A DNA stretch of 64,000 nucleotides from Celerinatantimonas sp046054165 (GCF_046054165.1 NZ_JBFNXK010000019.1:15986-79985); one strand, 5' to 3'. Numbered from the stretch's first letter, positions 34,769-44,416 are shown. The notes: a model not told the origin generated them from the letters alone. A program made the numbers and translations.

Positions 34769-35035
34769 ATGAAAAAGCTCAATAATGAATCACAACTGCT
34801 CAAAAAAGCGCTTGTCATAGGTCAAGCCTATGCGATCCAACGGGGATACGCTAAATTTCCAGCCGGCGTTTCAGAGCGTGACAAAGTAGAAATACTTTAT
34901 CGCTTGCTCGTTGCCGATAAGCGTATCACGCCACTTGCAGAAGACAAACTCAATGGACCTGAAATGCGCCATAAATTAGTTCTCTGGCTCGTCAAACAAC
35001 TTCCGGAAGACCATCCCTTAGTCACGGCGAATTAA
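34769..35035 (+). CDS. DUF5062 family protein
   Basis: An 88-residue soluble protein. ATG 34769 has AAAGGA 6 bases upstream and gives MKKLNNESQLLKKALVIG; the in-frame ATG at 34733 lacks such a site. The block QRGYAKFPAGVSERDKVEIL and the C-terminal MRHKLVLWLVKQLP are as I recall for DUF5062, a small helical family of Vibrio/Shewanella-type bacteria of unknown function. It is monocistronic and followed by a good terminator. Confidence 0.8.
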   Translation: MKKLNNESQLLKKALVIGQAYAIQRGYAKFPAGVSERDKVEILYRLLVADKRITPLAEDKLNGPEMRHKLVLWLVKQLPEDHPLVTAN

Positions 35036-35045
35036 TCTTCTCTTG

Positions 35046-35076
35046 AGGCGTCAAATGACGCCTTTTCAATTTTTTA
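35046..35076 (+). terminator. Terminator after the DUF5062 gene
   Basis: AGGCGTCA (35046-35053) and TGACGCCT (35056-35063) form a tight stem, followed by TTTCAATTTTTT. It starts 10 bases after the stop codon. Confidence 0.85.
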
Positions 35077-35367
35077 GCGGTTATATCTACGGCACCGCTT
35101 TGACTTAAACCTATTTAAAATGTGATGAATGCCATAAAACTGAAATTTGCGATCAATAGAATCAATAAACTACAGTCCTTTGCCCGGCTCATCTCTCAGG
35201 TAACTTTTACTATTAAAACCATCAACAAAGCATGATTTACGGATAGGTATGACATTCAAAAGTATGAGTATTTTTACCCTTCTTTCATCATAATTAGCGA
35301 TTTCTATTCATTTTTTAACCTGCTCTAATAACTCCATAAGGATAGATGAAGTGGATGTATAAATATC
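35077..35367. other. Intergenic stretch, 291 bases
   Basis: The promoter region of the cyclase gene at 35368. I see no gene, repeat or conserved RNA element. Confidence 0.4.
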
Positions 35368-36324
35368 ATGGAAGGATACTCAAGTTTACCCCAACTCTTT
35401 GATGACCAATATCATGGACGAGTGGGCTCACAAGAACGTCTACTCACAATCCTTGAATGCAGTAACAATGCTTATTGGGAACTTGATGTACCCACTTTAC
35501 AGGTTCTCTATGCCTGGTCATTTTGGAACCCGAGAAACCAAAGCTTTAAACCCATGTACGCCAACAGCTCACTGTCTGTGATTCAGGAATATATCCATCC
35601 GGAAGATCTGGGTAAATTTACGGAAGCGTTTCAATCCTATCTTCAAGGTAAAATTTCTATTTTCGAGCGAACATTTCGCTATCGAACCAATGATGAACAT
35701 CCCTGGCGCTGGTTGCATTGTCGGGGACGTATGATTCAAAGAGATCCCCAAGGTTATCCTAAAACCATTGCGGGGATCTATCAGGATGTCAGTTACGAGC
35801 AGGCCCAGCAGAAGCAACTCAGCCAGATGGCCATGTGTGATCCGTTAACCGGACTTCCCAATCGCTATGCACTTCAGCATGATTTTAATCGCCATCGTAC
35901 TGATCATCCCAATCAGCCTCTGGCTTTGTTTTATCTAGACTTGGATGGCTTCAAAGAAGTCAATGATAAAATAAACCATCGGGCCGGAGATCAATTATTG
36001 TGTCAACTGGCCCAGAAACTCTCTCAGCAAACCCGCCTGCAGGAACAGATCTACCGGATCGGGGGCGATGAGTTTGCACTGGTAGTTTTTAATTTTGAAC
36101 AGATCAGTGACCTCCAAATACTAGCCGAACGGATCCGCCAACAGTTCAACCAGCACCATGTCGTCATTCATGGCCGAACCATCCATGTTGGGATCAGCAT
36201 CGGTATCGCCACTTTACGGGTGGAAGACACACTGGATACCCTGCTTGAAAGAGCGGATACCCGGATGTATCAAGTCAAACACAATGGCAAAAATGGCTAT
36301 CAATATCGCGTTTCAGTCAAGTGA
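35368..36324 (+). CDS. Diguanylate cyclase with PAS domain
   Basis: A 318-residue cytoplasmic enzyme that makes cyclic di-GMP from two GTP. Residues about 25-145 form a PAS/PAC module (WRWLHCRGRMIQRDPQGYPKTIAGIYQDVS). The GGDEF domain follows from about 155: DPLTGLPNRYAL, FYLDLDGFKEVND and an intact RIGGDEFAL. No RxxD inhibitory site is present before the active loop. The PAS signal is unknown. Its 3' end overlaps the convergent channel gene by 12 bases. Confidence 0.92.
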   Translation: MEGYSSLPQLFDDQYHGRVGSQERLLTILECSNNAYWELDVPTLQVLYAWSFWNPRNQSFKPMYANSSLSVIQEYIHPEDLGKFTEAFQSYLQGKISIFERTFRYRTNDEHPWRWLHCRGRMIQRDPQGYPKTIAGIYQDVSYEQAQQKQLSQMAMCDPLTGLPNRYALQHDFNRHRTDHPNQPLALFYLDLDGFKEVNDKINHRAGDQLLCQLAQKLSQQTRLQEQIYRIGGDEFALVVFNFEQISDLQILAERIRQQFNQHHVVIHGRTIHVGISIGIATLRVEDTLDTLLERADTRMYQVKHNGKNGYQYRVSVK

Positions 36325-37962
36325 TGATGGCTGTTGATACAGATGAATATCCCGCTGAGGGAATGGGATCGATAACCCTTCTTGATCAAAGCGTAATTTC
36401 ACTTGTCGGGTAATATCCCAATACACATCCCAATAGGCTTCGGTTCTAGCCCAGGGGCGCACCACGAAATCCAACGATGATTCCCCCAAGCGCATTAATT
36501 TAATTAAGGGTTCCGGCTCACGTAAAACATCCGGATGCTGATTCACAATATCTTTCAGAATTTGCTCGGCTCGGGCAATATCATCACTATAACTAATGGA
36601 AAATTCCATATCGACCCGACGAACTCGTTCCGCCGTAATATTGTTAATCGTACTTCCCCATATTTTATTATTGGGTACCATAATTTTCTGATTATCAAAG
36701 GTTCGGATCGTGGTATTGACTAAACTCATATAACTCACTTTACCAGACACACCTCCGGCTTCCACATAATCGCCCACATCAAACGGACGGTAAATCAGGA
36801 TCATCATTCCCGAGGCAAAGTTAGACAACGTATCCTGCAGAGCAAAACCGATCACAATACCGGCCACGCCCAATCCAGCCAACACCGGCCCCAAATCCAG
36901 TCCCAATTGGGCACAAGCCAATAAGATCCCCATTAGCATCACCGCTTTACCCGATGTTGCAATGAAAAATTCCTGAACCAAAGTCGACATCCGGGAGTGC
37001 TTCGAGCGAACCATTTTACTGACCAAAGATTTCATCATTCGGGACAAGCCGTAAAAAAATACCATCAGTAATATAAAAACCAGAGCCCGAGGCAGTAAGA
37101 TCCGTAAATTCTGGATCAACCACTGATCACTATTGGAAAAAACACTGCGCAGAAATGACCAGACACTATCACTGTTCACCACTAAATCCGACAATTCACC
37201 AGTTGCTTCAAAGGTCAATTGCGTATAGTGGCTGGTATCTACATTTTGTTCTTTGAGCAGCGGGATCAGTCGTTTAATATTTTTACTAAATGTATGGCTA
37301 ATGCGTTGTTGCAAGACAAACCGGGATTCAACCTCACTTTGCATCGATTTACTCAAGCCCCCCAACTCTTCTTTAAGTTGTTCGGATTGCCGCAAACTCG
37401 CCTGCAAAAAACTAGCTAACTCAATGGCATATTGCTCCAAACGATACCGATAACGTTTTTTTAGAACAGCGGCATCATCGCCTTGAATTAAATGTAAAAC
37501 GCGATTTTTTTGCAGATAAAGGCTGGTTTGATAATCGATGCCCACCGAAATGGTCACCCAAGTTAATGGCTGGCTAGCCGATGAAACGACTTCAAAACTA
37601 TGAAACAGATCGATAATCAAAGCGGTAGAACGTTTTTCCTGCTGATCCAAAATCAGCAGATTCTGTCTTAATAGTTGCTGACTTTGTTCCGGATGACTTT
37701 TCCCTTCATCACTCTCCACAAACGCTTCAATTTTCTGCCCCATATAATCGACTGTCGAAAAGATTTGCTGTAACAACATACCCCGAGTCATTGTCGATTT
37801 CGTTTTTTCCCACGATTGTTCCAGTTCATTCAACGCCTTCTGCTCGGAGCGAATATGTTCAGACAACGATGCGAACTGGCTGGGTTGTACTTCAGCCCTC
37901 ACCGGTATCGAAAGCATCAAACAAAACAGACCGAATAACCCAAATTTTTGCCAGGATTGCAT
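36313..37962 (-). CDS. Mechanosensitive channel, MscS family (large)
   Basis: A 549-residue channel from ATG 37962. A signal peptide (MQSWQKFGLFGLFCLMLSIPVRA) is followed by a periplasmic helical region of about 250 residues rich in Gln, Leu and Ser, then about three membrane segments. The pore helix has the MscS glycine/alanine pattern (GLGVAGIVIGFALQDTLSNF), followed by the cytoplasmic vestibule (RPFDVGDYVEAGGVSGKV). It would open on membrane tension and release solutes after osmotic downshock. The extended N-terminal part makes it larger than MscS and smaller than MscK. Confidence 0.9.
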   Translation of the reverse strand: MQSWQKFGLFGLFCLMLSIPVRAEVQPSQFASLSEHIRSEQKALNELEQSWEKTKSTMTRGMLLQQIFSTVDYMGQKIEAFVESDEGKSHPEQSQQLLRQNLLILDQQEKRSTALIIDLFHSFEVVSSASQPLTWVTISVGIDYQTSLYLQKNRVLHLIQGDDAAVLKKRYRYRLEQYAIELASFLQASLRQSEQLKEELGGLSKSMQSEVESRFVLQQRISHTFSKNIKRLIPLLKEQNVDTSHYTQLTFEATGELSDLVVNSDSVWSFLRSVFSNSDQWLIQNLRILLPRALVFILLMVFFYGLSRMMKSLVSKMVRSKHSRMSTLVQEFFIATSGKAVMLMGILLACAQLGLDLGPVLAGLGVAGIVIGFALQDTLSNFASGMMILIYRPFDVGDYVEAGGVSGKVSYMSLVNTTIRTFDNQKIMVPNNKIWGSTINNITAERVRRVDMEFSISYSDDIARAEQILKDIVNQHPDVLREPEPLIKLMRLGESSLDFVVRPWARTEAYWDVYWDITRQVKLRFDQEGLSIPFPQRDIHLYQQPSSLD

Positions 37963-38138
37963 CACGATTTAAACTCAATAAGCCATTTAAAACTGGAATA
38001 TCAGCCTAGCACAGGCCTTTTCAGATCCCTATGCCTATTTAAGAATCTATTTATAAAACAATCCAGATACCAATTCATTTGCTATGCTCTGATATAAGTT
38101 TTGTTATTCCTATCAGTCAGCTATTCGGGAAATACACT

Positions 38139-38966
38139 GTGGCTATAACCCCTTCACAAACACCCTGGAAAAAGCATTTACACGAAATTATCTACGAAGC
38201 AGATACTCCAGCCGGAAAACTATTCGACATTATTCTCATCATCGGGATCATCACCAGTGTCATCGTTATCATGCTAGAGAGTGTCCAACAAGTCCGTATG
38301 GAATTTGGGACAATACTGCATGTTTTTGAGTGGATATTTACCGTTGCATTCACCATTGAATATATTCTGCGGCTGATTAGTGTTCAAAGACCCTGGCTTT
38401 ATATGCGCAGTTTTTTCGGCATTGTCGATCTACTTTCGATTTTACCCACTTATATTGGATTCATCTTTGTCGGCTCGCACTACCTGATCAGCATTCGGAT
38501 CCTACGCTTACTCCGGATTTTTCGAATACTTAAACTCGCACAGTATCTGCGAGAGGCCAAAACACTCCGCCAGGCCCTCTCAGCCAGTAGCCACAAAATT
38601 AGTGTGTTTCTATTAGCCGTCTTTTCACTGGTTATTATTCTCGGCTGTGTCATGTATCTAATAGAGGGGCCTGAACACGGCTTTAACAATATCCCGGAAG
38701 CGGTCTATTGGGCGATCGTAACACTGACTACCGTGGGATATGGTGATATTGCTCCCATGACCGTTTTGGGGAAAATCATCGCATCCCTGATCATGATTAT
38801 CGGTTACGGGATTATTGCCGTACCTACGGGGATCGTGACCGTAGAACTGAGTCAGGCACAGCGACAACAAAACAAAGAAGTATCCACTCAGGCCTGCCCT
38901 AACTGCAGTGCAGAAGGGCACGATACGGATGCCCGTTTCTGCAAATACTGTGGAAGTAAACTTTAA
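38139..38966 (+). CDS. Voltage-gated-type potassium channel with C-terminal zinc ribbon
   Basis: A 275-residue ion channel. Six membrane segments are visible, including an S4-like voltage sensor with spaced arginines (SIRILRLLRIFRILKLAQYL) and a pore with selectivity filter TTVGYGD. The C terminus ends in a small zinc ribbon (CPNC...CKYCGSKL) of unknown use. GTG 38139 is preferred; an upstream TTG would add 20 residues that look unlike the family. Potassium selectivity follows from the GYG filter. Confidence 0.87.
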   Translation: MAITPSQTPWKKHLHEIIYEADTPAGKLFDIILIIGIITSVIVIMLESVQQVRMEFGTILHVFEWIFTVAFTIEYILRLISVQRPWLYMRSFFGIVDLLSILPTYIGFIFVGSHYLISIRILRLLRIFRILKLAQYLREAKTLRQALSASSHKISVFLLAVFSLVIILGCVMYLIEGPEHGFNNIPEAVYWAIVTLTTVGYGDIAPMTVLGKIIASLIMIIGYGIIAVPTGIVTVELSQAQRQQNKEVSTQACPNCSAEGHDTDARFCKYCGSKL

Positions 38967-39027
38967 TGCAGAACGCTGATCGGAGCATGCCCCCGATCAC
39001 AATAGACCATCGTATCTTTAAACGGCG

Positions 39028-40386
39028 TTATTCATCCGAATCTAAGGGATCTTCTACGATGGGTTTAGGTTTACGTTTCATCGGTGCATCACCGATCTCA
39101 ACCCCCTCATGATAAACCCGATTGCGTTCTCCTTTCGCTTTGAAAGATTTAGTCACCGGTTTCTGCTTCAAGGTGCGATGTTGCGTAATAGCTTTGTGAC
39201 GCGTCGCTTTAGGCTTAAGCCCCTTGAACTTACCTTCTAAACCTTCAAGAGTGGAAAACTGGATATGATCCCGATTTAAAAACTGCTTCAACAATAAAAA
39301 TTGAGGCCAATCCTTAGGTCCAACCAGCGAACAAGCTAGCCCTTGACGACCCGCTCGGCCCGTCCGCCCCACTCGGTGAATATATTCTTCCGCATGTTTT
39401 GGCAGATCAAAATTCACCACCAGCCCCACATTCGAAATATCGAGTCCTCGAGAGGCCAGATCTGTCGTCACCAGCACCTGCTGATGGCCCCGGGCAAATT
39501 GATCCATAATTCGATTACGCGTTCCCTGATTTAACTCTCCGCTTAATGCCGCGCAGCGCAATCCCTGTTGTTCAAGCAAATCAGCGAGCCGGGACGTATC
39601 CTGTCGGGTCGCCGTAAAGACAATCGCTTGCTCATCCTGCAACCGTCCCATCAATGCTTTAAGTAATGCTTCTTTATGATCCAGATGATCTGACAAATAA
39701 AACTGCTGGACGATATCCGTATTGCCTTCAAAACCGATCCCTACCGCAATCCGTTCCGGTTCTTTAAGAAGTTCCAACGCCATTTCATTAAGCTCTAAGT
39801 TATCCAGCGTTGCTGAAAACATGAGAGTCTGTCGTTTCCGATGACTGGCAGCCTGAGAAATCATTTTAAGCTGCGCCGCAAATCCCAGATCAAGCATCCG
39901 ATCCGCTTCATCAAAAATCAGCAGTTCCAATCCTTCTAAATACAGATGACGCTGCAACAGATGATCGGCCAGTCGTCCCGGGGTAGCCACAATCACATGC
40001 GGCTGACGTCGCAATGCAACGGCTTGATCATTAAAATTTTCCCCGCCACACAGTAAAATTCCACGCCCTTGCCCAACGCTCAGAAATAATCGCAACTGTG
40101 CATAGACCTGCCGGGCTAACTCCCGGGTTGGCGTTAAGATCACGGCCCGAGGATCGCGACGACTCAATGCCCGCACCCGGAACAAACGCTGCATCAAAGG
40201 AACCAAATAGGCAAGTGTTTTACCAGAACCGGTCTTAGAAGATGCAATCAGATCCCGCCCAGCCATAGCCGCAGGAATGGCTTCAGACTGGATCTCAGTC
40301 GGTTCATTAAATCCTAAATGCTGAATGGCCCGGATAATCCGAGCATCAAGACCAAATTCACTAAATTGCAAGAGATATACCTTCAT
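39028..40386 (-). CDS. DEAD-box RNA helicase
   Basis: A 452-residue ATP-dependent RNA helicase of the RhlE/SrmB-like group. Q-motif GFNEPTEIQ, motif I ASSKTGSGKT, motif II DEAD, motif III FSATL and motif VI HRVGRTGRAGR are all intact. The C-terminal 70 residues are Lys/Arg-rich, as in RNA-binding tails. A TATAAT box lies 17 bases before ATG 40386; a TTG five codons further in has AAGG at good spacing and could be the true start (MQFSEFGLD). Likely roles are ribosome assembly or RNA decay at low temperature. Confidence 0.9.
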   Translation of the reverse strand: MKVYLLQFSEFGLDARIIRAIQHLGFNEPTEIQSEAIPAAMAGRDLIASSKTGSGKTLAYLVPLMQRLFRVRALSRRDPRAVILTPTRELARQVYAQLRLFLSVGQGRGILLCGGENFNDQAVALRRQPHVIVATPGRLADHLLQRHLYLEGLELLIFDEADRMLDLGFAAQLKMISQAASHRKRQTLMFSATLDNLELNEMALELLKEPERIAVGIGFEGNTDIVQQFYLSDHLDHKEALLKALMGRLQDEQAIVFTATRQDTSRLADLLEQQGLRCAALSGELNQGTRNRIMDQFARGHQQVLVTTDLASRGLDISNVGLVVNFDLPKHAEEYIHRVGRTGRAGRQGLACSLVGPKDWPQFLLLKQFLNRDHIQFSTLEGLEGKFKGLKPKATRHKAITQHRTLKQKPVTKSFKAKGERNRVYHEGVEIGDAPMKRKPKPIVEDPLDSDE

Positions 40387-40656
40387 GATGAGCAGAGTGT
40401 GAATTATAGCGAGTTGCCACAAGGTGTACAGAAAATCACGTCACTCTCACCGAAATGCCCTATCTTTTGACCCCAAAAACAGATTTATCGTTTCAAATAA
40501 GCTATGCGAAGCCAACCTCAGTTCAGCTTCAACACACCGGGAACCCATATGCGAGCTATTGGCGGAGATCCGGTCTTAACCAGTAACTTTTATAAATATT
40601 GTCTATACTCAATACACACTTCAAATTATGGTCGTAAATAGCTGGCGGAGACGAAA

Positions 40657-41325
40657 ATGAATCAAAACTTGCGGTTAGTCATTGGCAATAAGAACTATTC
40701 ATCCTGGTCCTTATGCCCTTGGCTGTTACTGCGCTATTTCGATATTCCGTTTATCGAACAGCAAGTTAGTTTAGCCTCAGCTGATTTTAAAAATCAGGTC
40801 AAAGATCTGTCCCCTACAGGACAGGTACCGGTACTCTGGTCCGATAATCATCCCATTTGGGAATCACTGGCTATTTGTGAATGGATTAATGAATCGTGTC
40901 TGGATGGTCAGGCGTGGCCGGCCCGTCCCTATTTACGCGCTTTAGGCCGCTCCATGTGTGCAGAAATACATTCCAGCTTTATGATGATGCGCCGCCTGAT
41001 GCCAATGAATTGCCGGGCCCGAATTGCAATTCCCGATATGCCGACAGCCTTGGCGAATGAAATTATCCGAATCGAAGAACTCTGGCAACAAGCTCTGGAT
41101 ACGAGTGGCGGCCCGTGGTTATTAGGTGCATTTTCGATCGCCGACTGTATGTATGCACAAGTGGTTCTGCGACTTCAAACATACGGCGTTGAAATTGAAG
41201 AACCCTTGGCAAGTTATTGTAATATGCTGCGTAAAACACCGGCTGTCGATGAATGGCTAGCGGATGCCTACCAAGAAGTTGAAGTCATTGAATCCGTGGA
41301 ACAGCTTTACAATAATAATCAATAA
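40657..41325 (+). CDS. Glutathione S-transferase family protein
   Basis: A 222-residue cytosolic GST. The N-terminal thioredoxin-like domain carries GNKNYSSWSLCPWLLLRYF with the candidate catalytic serine, the cis-proline GQVPVLW and WESLAICEWI. The helical C-terminal domain has FSIADCMYAQVVLRL, the conserved N-capping motif. It resembles bacterial GSTs annotated as YfcF-like. Substrate unknown. GGAG precedes the ATG. A Fur box lies about 50 bases after the stop codon and belongs to the following transcript. Confidence 0.88.
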   Translation: MNQNLRLVIGNKNYSSWSLCPWLLLRYFDIPFIEQQVSLASADFKNQVKDLSPTGQVPVLWSDNHPIWESLAICEWINESCLDGQAWPARPYLRALGRSMCAEIHSSFMMMRRLMPMNCRARIAIPDMPTALANEIIRIEELWQQALDTSGGPWLLGAFSIADCMYAQVVLRLQTYGVEIEEPLASYCNMLRKTPAVDEWLADAYQEVEVIESVEQLYNNNQ

Positions 41326-41373
41326 AACAGCAACGAATCATAGCAGGCAGAATGGCGCAGGTGTATTTAACAA

Positions 41374-41396
41374 CAAATGATAATAATTATCATTTG
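41374..41396. promoter_or_regulatory. Fur box
   Basis: A perfect 23-base palindrome, CAAATGATAAT-A-ATTATCATTTG. Its centre, TGATAAT-A-ATTATCA, is the exact 7-1-7 core of the Fur consensus. It overlaps a possible -35 (TTGCAA, 41394-41399) with a possible -10 (TAGACT, 41416-41421). No coding start follows on either strand nearby. Confidence 0.85.
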
Positions 41397-41427
41397 CAAT
41401 TTTAAAATAACGCTGTAGACTAAAACT

Positions 41428-41618
41428 TACTTAAGGTCGTCCGGCATCTTAGATTTAAGCGGCACACTTAAATCGCTGGTTAAGTAATCATGGTGATTCA
41501 TGCATGATTTACGACGCACTCTCTTGATACTACACCTCACATGTAGTTCAAAGCACTTGCTCCATGATTGTCTGTAAATTGTAGACAGCCGCCCTCATTT
41601 GAGGCGCGGCTTTTCTTT
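41428..41618 (+). ncRNA. Candidate Fur-regulated small RNA (RyhB-like)
   Basis: The interval from the predicted start near 41428 to a Rho-independent terminator is about 190 bases, has no open frame with a ribosome-binding site, and is preceded by a perfect Fur box. This arrangement matches RyhB, which is long (over 200 nt) in Vibrio. AAAGCACTTGCTCC (about 41550-41563) resembles part of the RyhB pairing core (AAAGCACGACATTGCTC) but with a deletion, so homology is uncertain. The T-rich tail TTTTCTTT suits Hfq binding. If real, it would repress iron-using proteins when iron is scarce. Confidence 0.55.
41588..41618 (+). terminator. Terminator of the small RNA candidate
   Basis: GCCGCCCTCA-TT-TGAGGCGCGGC with one bulged base, then TTTTCTTT. 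The T-run is on the plus strand only, so it does not serve the minus-strand udp gene. Confidence 0.85.
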
Positions 41619-41655
41619 GTCCGACAACCCGCCTCAAAAGAATAATCGAGGTTGC

Positions 41656-42420
41656 TTAAGCCAGCAATTGACGCGCCGCTGCAATAACCGCGGTTACCGC
41701 TCGCTGCTCCGTTTGCGCCATCAACGTTTCATCCGGGATCTCCTGCTGAGCCCGATTCACAATAACGCCCGCAATCATCGCAGCTTTCAAACCACTACTC
41801 GCACACATCGTCAGCAGTGTTGCCGATTCCATTTCATAATTAAGCACGCCCAGTGATTGCCATTCTTTGAGTGACCCACGAAAACGCGCATTGACTCGTC
41901 CCGTATAGGTATCATATCGCTCTTGCCCTGGATAAAAGGTATCGGAAGATGCCGTAATTCCGACATGAGCTTGATAGCCCAGTTGTTCGGCACTTCTGAC
42001 TAATGCCTGAGTCGCATAAAAATCGGCAACAGCTGGATATTCTAAGGGTGCAAAGTGTTGACTGGCCCCATCTAAACGAACCGAGCCGGTGGTAATAATT
42101 AAATCACCCACTTGAATATGAGGTGCAATCGCCCCAGTCGTCCCTACCCGTAAAAACGTCCGAATCCCTAATTGGGCCAGTTCTTCAACCGCAATGGATG
42201 TCGATGGTCCGCCGATACCAGTCGAACAGATGATGATCGGAACGTCACCTAAATAGGCTCTAGCCGAAGTAAATTCTCGCGTACGAGCCAGAATTTGAGA
42301 TCGTTCCAATTGCCCAGCAATTCGCTCAACCCGAGCGGGATCTCCAGGAATAATAGCCAACGTAGCTCCCGCGATATCATGCTCATTGAGACCTAAATGG
42401 AAAACACTTGCTTGACCCAT
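41656..42420 (-). CDS. udp: Uridine phosphorylase
   Basis: A 254-residue enzyme that splits uridine with phosphate into uracil and ribose-1-phosphate. Conserved blocks are IIPGDPARVERIA, STGIGGPSTSIAVEEL, RVGTTGAI, SSDTFYPGQERYDTY and the nucleoside-binding NYEMESATLLTMC. Length matches E. coli Udp (253). AGGAG lies 5 bases before the ATG. A uracil permease gene lies 770 bases away on the other strand, which fits pyrimidine salvage. Confidence 0.95.
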   Translation of the reverse strand: MGQASVFHLGLNEHDIAGATLAIIPGDPARVERIAGQLERSQILARTREFTSARAYLGDVPIIICSTGIGGPSTSIAVEELAQLGIRTFLRVGTTGAIAPHIQVGDLIITTGSVRLDGASQHFAPLEYPAVADFYATQALVRSAEQLGYQAHVGITASSDTFYPGQERYDTYTGRVNARFRGSLKEWQSLGVLNYEMESATLLTMCASSGLKAAMIAGVIVNRAQQEIPDETLMAQTEQRAVTAVIAAARQLLA

Positions 42421-42613
42421 GCTCACTCCTTTTTATTAAGCAAAAACATAGTATACATAAACCCTGAAGGCTGTTGATCTTTCATCGTTATTTTTGCATC
42501 TGAGCTTCATTTCAGTTTGACAGCATTGAGGATGACCGTCATCGCATACAACATCCAATCCAGTCTTTTTTTCAATGCAATCCAGATCAATCCATCTTCA
42601 CTTCAGATGAGTC

Positions 42614-42961
42614 TTATCCTCTTTGCCATATCCAATAACTGATAAAACCAATCCATGACACAATTAGCAGTCCCCATCCCAGCCAAGCTGATACCGAAAA
42701 ATGGTGATCTTCATGAACGCTATCCACCCTTGACGCATTCTGCAGTTGTGGCTCGCTGTTGGTCACTTTTTTACGCTGTTTATTTCGTTCTCTAGCCAGA
42801 GCTTTTTGTTGTTTTTTATATTGATCAATCCCTTTACGGATCCCTTCTTCTACCAGTTTTGTCTGCGCCTTGGTTTGTCCCGGTCGCTGATTGGCCTTGG
42901 CTAAAGCGGTGGCCTGTTCCTTGGTTTGTTGGGAGACATCGGCCGCTTTTGCTTTATTCAT
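42614..42961 (-). CDS. DUF2956 family protein
   Basis: A 115-residue protein with a highly basic, Gln/Lys-rich N-terminal two-thirds (QTKEQATALAKANQRPGQTK, YKKQQKALARERNKQRKK) and one C-terminal membrane segment (WLGWGLLIVSWIGFISYWIW). It is a predicted tail-anchored inner-membrane protein. The layout fits DUF2956, a family of unknown function in Vibrio/Shewanella relatives. It lies between udp and the divergent uracil permease gene. Confidence 0.8.
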   Translation of the reverse strand: MNKAKAADVSQQTKEQATALAKANQRPGQTKAQTKLVEEGIRKGIDQYKKQQKALARERNKQRKKVTNSEPQLQNASRVDSVHEDHHFSVSAWLGWGLLIVSWIGFISYWIWQRG

Positions 42962-43189
42962 CTACTATCCTTATCCAAATAACCTAACATTATATAGTGC
43001 CATAATCAGAGCGAGGGCCCAAACGGCCCCGTCCATATTGAGAGATCAATCCGTTAGAACATATGCCAAAGACAACGCAGGGACGATGATTTTTTGACAA
43101 TTTACTTTGTAGCAGACAAGCATCAACCGCCCCTAGCCTTTCGTATAAACTTTCTCTATCATGTGCCAAATTCATTACTCAGAGGCTTT

Positions 43190-44410
43190 ATGAAAACTCC
43201 ACTTCTGGGTGCACAGATGCTCCTTGTCGCATTTGGTGCAACCACCCTGGTTCCCCTGTTAACGGGAATCGATCCGCGGCTTGCTCTTCTTGGTGCCGGG
43301 ATCGGTACTTTAATCTTTCAAATTTGTACAAAACGACAAATCCCCATTTTCCTCGGTAGTTCCTTCGCTTTTATCGCCCCCATTATTCTCGGTACCCAAC
43401 AATTTGGTTTTTCTTCCACACTCTCCGGTTTAGCTGCAGCAGGATTCGTTTTTATTCTCATTAGTGCGATCGTCAAACTGCGCGGCGTAGCCGTCATAGA
43501 ACGATTTTTGCCTCCTGTCGTCGTAGGGCCAGTCATCATGGTCATTGGTCTGGCTCTGGCTCCGACAGCAGTGACAATGGCTTTGGGTAAAGCGGGGGAT
43601 GGTACACAACTGGTTGATCCAAATTACGCGCTTATGATTTCGGGAGCTTCACTCGCAACAACCGTCATCATCTCTATCTTTGGACGAGGATTGATTCGGC
43701 TGATGCCAATCATTTCTGGGGTCGCAGTCGGTTACATTCTCAGCTTGTTCTTGGGAATTGTCGATTTCACACCGGTATTAAAAGCCCAATGGATTGATAT
43801 TCCGAAATTTATCACTCCAACCTTTAACTGGCAGGCCATCCTCTATATCGCTCCTGTGGGTCTAATCGTCACTATCGAACATTTTGGTGATATTTTGGCG
43901 ATCAGTAATGTCACCGGGAAAAACTTCATTGAAAAACCCGGAATCCACCGTTCATTATTAGGCGATGGACTCGCGACTATTTGTGCTTCATTATTCGGTG
44001 CCCCTCCCGTAGTCAGTTATGGTGAAGTGACCGGTGCCGTCAGCCTGCTGAAAACTTATAATCCAGTGATCATGACTTGGTCAGCGGTCTTTGCCATCGC
44101 TTTAGCCTTTGTGGGCAAAACAGGAACTTTCTTATTATCCATTCCAATTCCGGTTATGGGCGGGATCATGTGTTTACTATTTGGAGCCATTGCAACCATT
44201 GGTCTGAATACATTGATCCACAAGCGTGTTGATCTCTCTATTCCGCGCAACATGGTTATCGTCTCGGTCACACTCGTTTTCGGGATCGGTCAAATGGCTA
44301 TTGGCTTTGGTGATTTTGCACTGAAAGGCGTCGGGCTATGTGGCATCGTCGCCATATTGCTGAATATCATTCTTCCTCAAGCAAAACCCGCAGTCAAAAC
44401 AACCCTTTAA
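43190..44410 (+). CDS. uraA: Uracil permease-like NCS2 transporter
   Basis: A 406-residue NCS2 nucleobase:proton symporter with about 14 hydrophobic segments. Landmarks are FGATTLVPLLTGI, LGSSFAFIAPII, the substrate-site EHFGD (EHVGH in E. coli UraA, so the His245 equivalent is Asp), YGEVTG with the second glutamate, and IPIPVMGG. The His-to-Asp change marks a separate clade, and xanthine/uracil preference is not certain. ATG 43190 follows AGAGG and gives the family-typical MKTPLLGAQ start; longer upstream frames have no ribosome-binding site. Confidence 0.87.
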   Translation: MKTPLLGAQMLLVAFGATTLVPLLTGIDPRLALLGAGIGTLIFQICTKRQIPIFLGSSFAFIAPIILGTQQFGFSSTLSGLAAAGFVFILISAIVKLRGVAVIERFLPPVVVGPVIMVIGLALAPTAVTMALGKAGDGTQLVDPNYALMISGASLATTVIISIFGRGLIRLMPIISGVAVGYILSLFLGIVDFTPVLKAQWIDIPKFITPTFNWQAILYIAPVGLIVTIEHFGDILAISNVTGKNFIEKPGIHRSLLGDGLATICASLFGAPPVVSYGEVTGAVSLLKTYNPVIMTWSAVFAIALAFVGKTGTFLLSIPIPVMGGIMCLLFGAIATIGLNTLIHKRVDLSIPRNMVIVSVTLVFGIGQMAIGFGDFALKGVGLCGIVAILLNIILPQAKPAVKTTL

Positions 44411-44416
44411 TACCTC

